From positions 3,410,001-3,474,000 of the forward strand of contig NZ_CP092362.2 of assembly GCF_022370635.2 (NCBI RefSeq): DNA of 64,000 bases, in the 5' to 3' direction. Below the pieces are notes generated by a model. That model saw only the letters and a program-made list of their open reading frames with translations, was not told the DNA's origin and did not search any database. Positions 62,663 to 64,000 of the stretch are shown here, piece by piece. Numbering within the stretch: the first letter of the stretch is position 1; every line of letters starts with the position of its first letter. Source of the stretch: Mycolicibacterium crocinum (lineage in GTDB: Bacteria > Actinomycetota > Actinomycetes > Mycobacteriales > Mycobacteriaceae). Position numbers and translations under genes: made by a program.

Positions 62663-62681
62663 TTAGGTAAGCCTAACCATA
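62663..62681. promoter_or_regulatory. Strong IdeR box upstream of the FhuF-like gene
   Basis: TTAGGTAAGCCTAACCATA matches 16 of 19 positions of the known IdeR consensus, and contains GGTTAGG/CCTAACC arms. It lies 18 bases before the FhuF-like start, so iron-loaded IdeR should repress that gene. Confidence 0.8.
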
Positions 62682-62824
62682 AGAGAGGACGGCCAGTTAG
62701 TCATGCACCCTGTGAGTGCCGTCACAGTGTTGGCGGATTTTCGCCGTGTGGCCTGCACAGACGCTTGTACGGGCTGTCGCGCGGGAACACGGTCTGCGGG
62801 AGCGGAGTTAATCGACACGTTGGA

Positions 62825-62841
62825 TACGACGCGCGGTAGTA
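62825..62841. promoter_or_regulatory. Dyad TACGAC-N5-GTAGTA, candidate BlaI operator
   Basis: Five of six bases are inversely matched between the arms at 62825-62830 and 62836-62841, 44 bases before the blaI start. A GAGTACTC palindrome follows at 62847-62854. BlaI repressors bind TAC/GTA dyads in their own promoters. Confidence 0.5.
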
Positions 62842-62884
62842 ACCGGGAGTACTCTGATTTGACTGCCTACGGAGATGAACGGAA

Positions 62885-63301
62885 ATGGCCAAGTTGACTC
62901 GTCTGGGCGAACTGGAACGCGCGGTGATGGACCACTTGTGGGCCGCTGGTGAGCCGCTCACGGTTCGACAGGTCCACGAGGCCCTCTGTACCGAACGAGA
63001 CCTCGCCTACACCACGGTGATGACCGTTCTGCAGCGCCTCGCTCGCAAGAATCTGGTGTCCCAGATCCGCGATGACCGGGCCCATCAGTACGCCCCGGTC
63101 CACGGCCGCGACGAACTGGTCGCCGGACTGATGGTCGATGCGCTGGATCAGGCGTCCGACTCCGGCAGCCGGCAGGCCGCCCTGGTGCACTTCGTCGAGC
63201 GGGTGGGTGTCGATGAGGCAGACGCATTGCGCCGAGCCTTGACGGAATTGGAGTCCAAGCACCGTTCAACCTGGCCCGCTGGCGGCGCGCCCAACGCCTG
63301 A
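62885..63301 (+). CDS. blaI: BlaI/MecI-family transcriptional repressor
   Basis: 138 aa. Winged-helix DNA-binding domain: LGELERAVMDHLWAAGEPLTVRQVHEAL and LAYTTVMTVLQRLARKNLVSQIRDDRAHQYAPV. The C-terminal helices dimerise. Corresponds to Rv1846c, which represses blaC and respiratory genes and is cleaved upon beta-lactam sensing. It is followed 15 bases later by the M56 peptidase gene. Confidence 0.93.
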   Translation: MAKLTRLGELERAVMDHLWAAGEPLTVRQVHEALCTERDLAYTTVMTVLQRLARKNLVSQIRDDRAHQYAPVHGRDELVAGLMVDALDQASDSGSRQAALVHFVERVGVDEADALRRALTELESKHRSTWPAGGAPNA

Positions 63302-63315
63302 GGGACAATTTCAGC

Positions 63316-64000
63316 GTGTCCGCGCTGGCCTTCACCTTCCTCGCCTTGATGCTGGTTGGTCCGGTGCCTGCGCTGCTGGCTCGAGCGTCGTGGCCGATGC
63401 GTGCGCCGCGGGCCGCGATCGTGCTCTGGCAGTCGATTGCGGTGGCCGCCGTGCTCTCGGCATTCAGCGCGGGATTGGCGATCGCCAGCCGGCTTTTCGC
63501 CCCCGGGCCCGACGGGCGCCCGACCGCCACGATCACCAGTGAGATCGAGGTTCTGGGCTGGCCGCTGTGGGCGGCCTATGTGGTGGTCTTCGCGATCACG
63601 CTGCTCATCGGTGCCCGGCTGTTGATTGCCGTGGTCCAGGTCGCCGTCGCCACGCGGCGCCGTCGGGCGCACCACCGGATGGTTGTCGATCTGCTCGGTG
63701 ACTGCCGGCACGGCATGAGCGGGCTGCGGGTGTTGCACGTATCCGAGCCGCTGGCCTACTGCCTGCCCGGGGTCCGCAGCCGGGTCGTGCTCAGCGAAGG
63801 CACGCTGTCAGCGTTGAGCGACACCGAACTCGCCGCGATCCTCAGCCACGAGCGGGCACATCTGCGGGCGCGCCACGATCTGGTGCTCGAGGCCTTCATC
63901 GCCGTGCACACCGCCTTCCCCCGGTTCGTCCGTAGCGGCAGCGCGCTCAACGCGGTCCGGCTGCTCGTGGAGATGCTCGCCGACGACGCCGCGGTGCGCA
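63316..64000 (+). CDS. BlaR1-type M56 zinc metallopeptidase, 3' truncated by the window
   Basis: 228 residues are visible from GTG 63316; the gene runs past the window edge. Membrane segments lie at about 1-20, 33-53 and 78-100. The zinc motif HERAH (in ILSHERAHLRARHD) and the downstream EMLADDAAV acidic ligand are present. In the BlaI/BlaR system this membrane peptidase leads to loss of BlaI. M. tuberculosis Rv1845c has no penicillin-binding sensor domain, and the same cannot be checked here. Operon with blaI. Confidence 0.9.
   Translation, partial: MSALAFTFLALMLVGPVPALLARASWPMRAPRAAIVLWQSIAVAAVLSAFSAGLAIASRLFAPGPDGRPTATITSEIEVLGWPLWAAYVVVFAITLLIGARLLIAVVQVAVATRRRRAHHRMVVDLLGDCRHGMSGLRVLHVSEPLAYCLPGVRSRVVLSEGTLSALSDTELAAILSHERAHLRARHDLVLEAFIAVHTAFPRFVRSGSALNAVRLLVEMLADDAAVR

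Noticed and set aside
62703..62897. Small Cys-rich frame between the FhuF-like gene and blaI
   Set aside because: No ribosome site, and it covers the BlaI dyad and runs into blaI in another frame.

Overview
The window reads as chromosomal DNA of a high-GC mycobacterium, most likely an environmental, rapid-growing Mycobacterium (Mycolicibacterium). The evidence is an antigen 85-type mycolyltransferase, Apa, a GjpA-like porin, a PE-PPE-domain esterase, a mycobacterial haemophore, several F420-type oxidoreductases and BfrA. A lon gene and a phosphoketolase, which M. tuberculosis lacks as far as I know, are also present. From about 47.3 kb to the right edge the gene order mirrors M. tuberculosis Rv1862 to Rv1845c in reverse: adhA, a small membrane protein, apa, modC, modB, SDR, LLM oxidoreductase, ndh, urease, thioesterase, blaI, blaR. 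There are two visible differences. modA is missing, and a haemophore plus a PrrB-like kinase sit between ndh and ureD.

Layout. 0-5.5 kb: dienelactone hydrolase lipoprotein, flavin reductase, SDR, and an amidohydrolase/SnoaL pair behind a well-formed promoter with an overlapping inverted repeat. 5.5-8 kb: GjpA-like porin facing a PE-PPE-domain esterase across a shared stop-codon hairpin. 8-11 kb: a three-gene operon (carboxymuconolactone decarboxylase-like, glutamine synthetase-like, amidohydrolase). 12-12.9 kb: bfrA and bfd, with an IdeR box on the bfd side. 13-20 kb: crotonase, PPOX/EthD pair, thioesterase, permease, cupin, TPR protein and rhomboid-like protein. 20-22.4 kb: deaminase-amylase pair and DUF1810. 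22.5-26.1 kb: Ag85-like mycolyltransferase, a large palindrome, and lon with a stress-type promoter. 26-38.4 kb: TfoX-like, LLM, HhH-GPD, DUF72, a SHOCT membrane protein with an epimerase/swivel fusion, thiolase, alpha/beta hydrolase, arylsulfatase, and SRPBCC plus zinc alcohol dehydrogenase. 38.5-46.7 kb: repeat lipoprotein, aldehyde dehydrogenase with a double CaiB, phosphoketolase, CPBP protease and a CGNR regulator with a perfect palindromic operator.

How genes may work together. Iron: three IdeR-like boxes lie at bfd, upstream of the thioesterase/urease run and upstream of a FhuF-like gene. Urease: ureABCFGD are packed with short gaps or overlaps and form a complete nickel-urease locus. 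Cell-wall stress: BlaI and a BlaR1-type peptidase sit at the right edge with a dyad upstream. Molybdate: modBC lack a local binding protein.

The packing is very tight. Of 12 convergent gene pairs, 11 have stop codons that overlap, abut or lie one base apart. The only gap over 300 bases without a gene is 5453-5862. I saw no insertion sequence, tRNA, rRNA, CRISPR array or prophage. No single region proves a new system. The best candidates for new biology are the epimerase/swivel fusion operon, the GS-amidohydrolase operon, the CGNR operator, the cysteine-tailed TPR protein, and the palindrome and stress promoter at lon.
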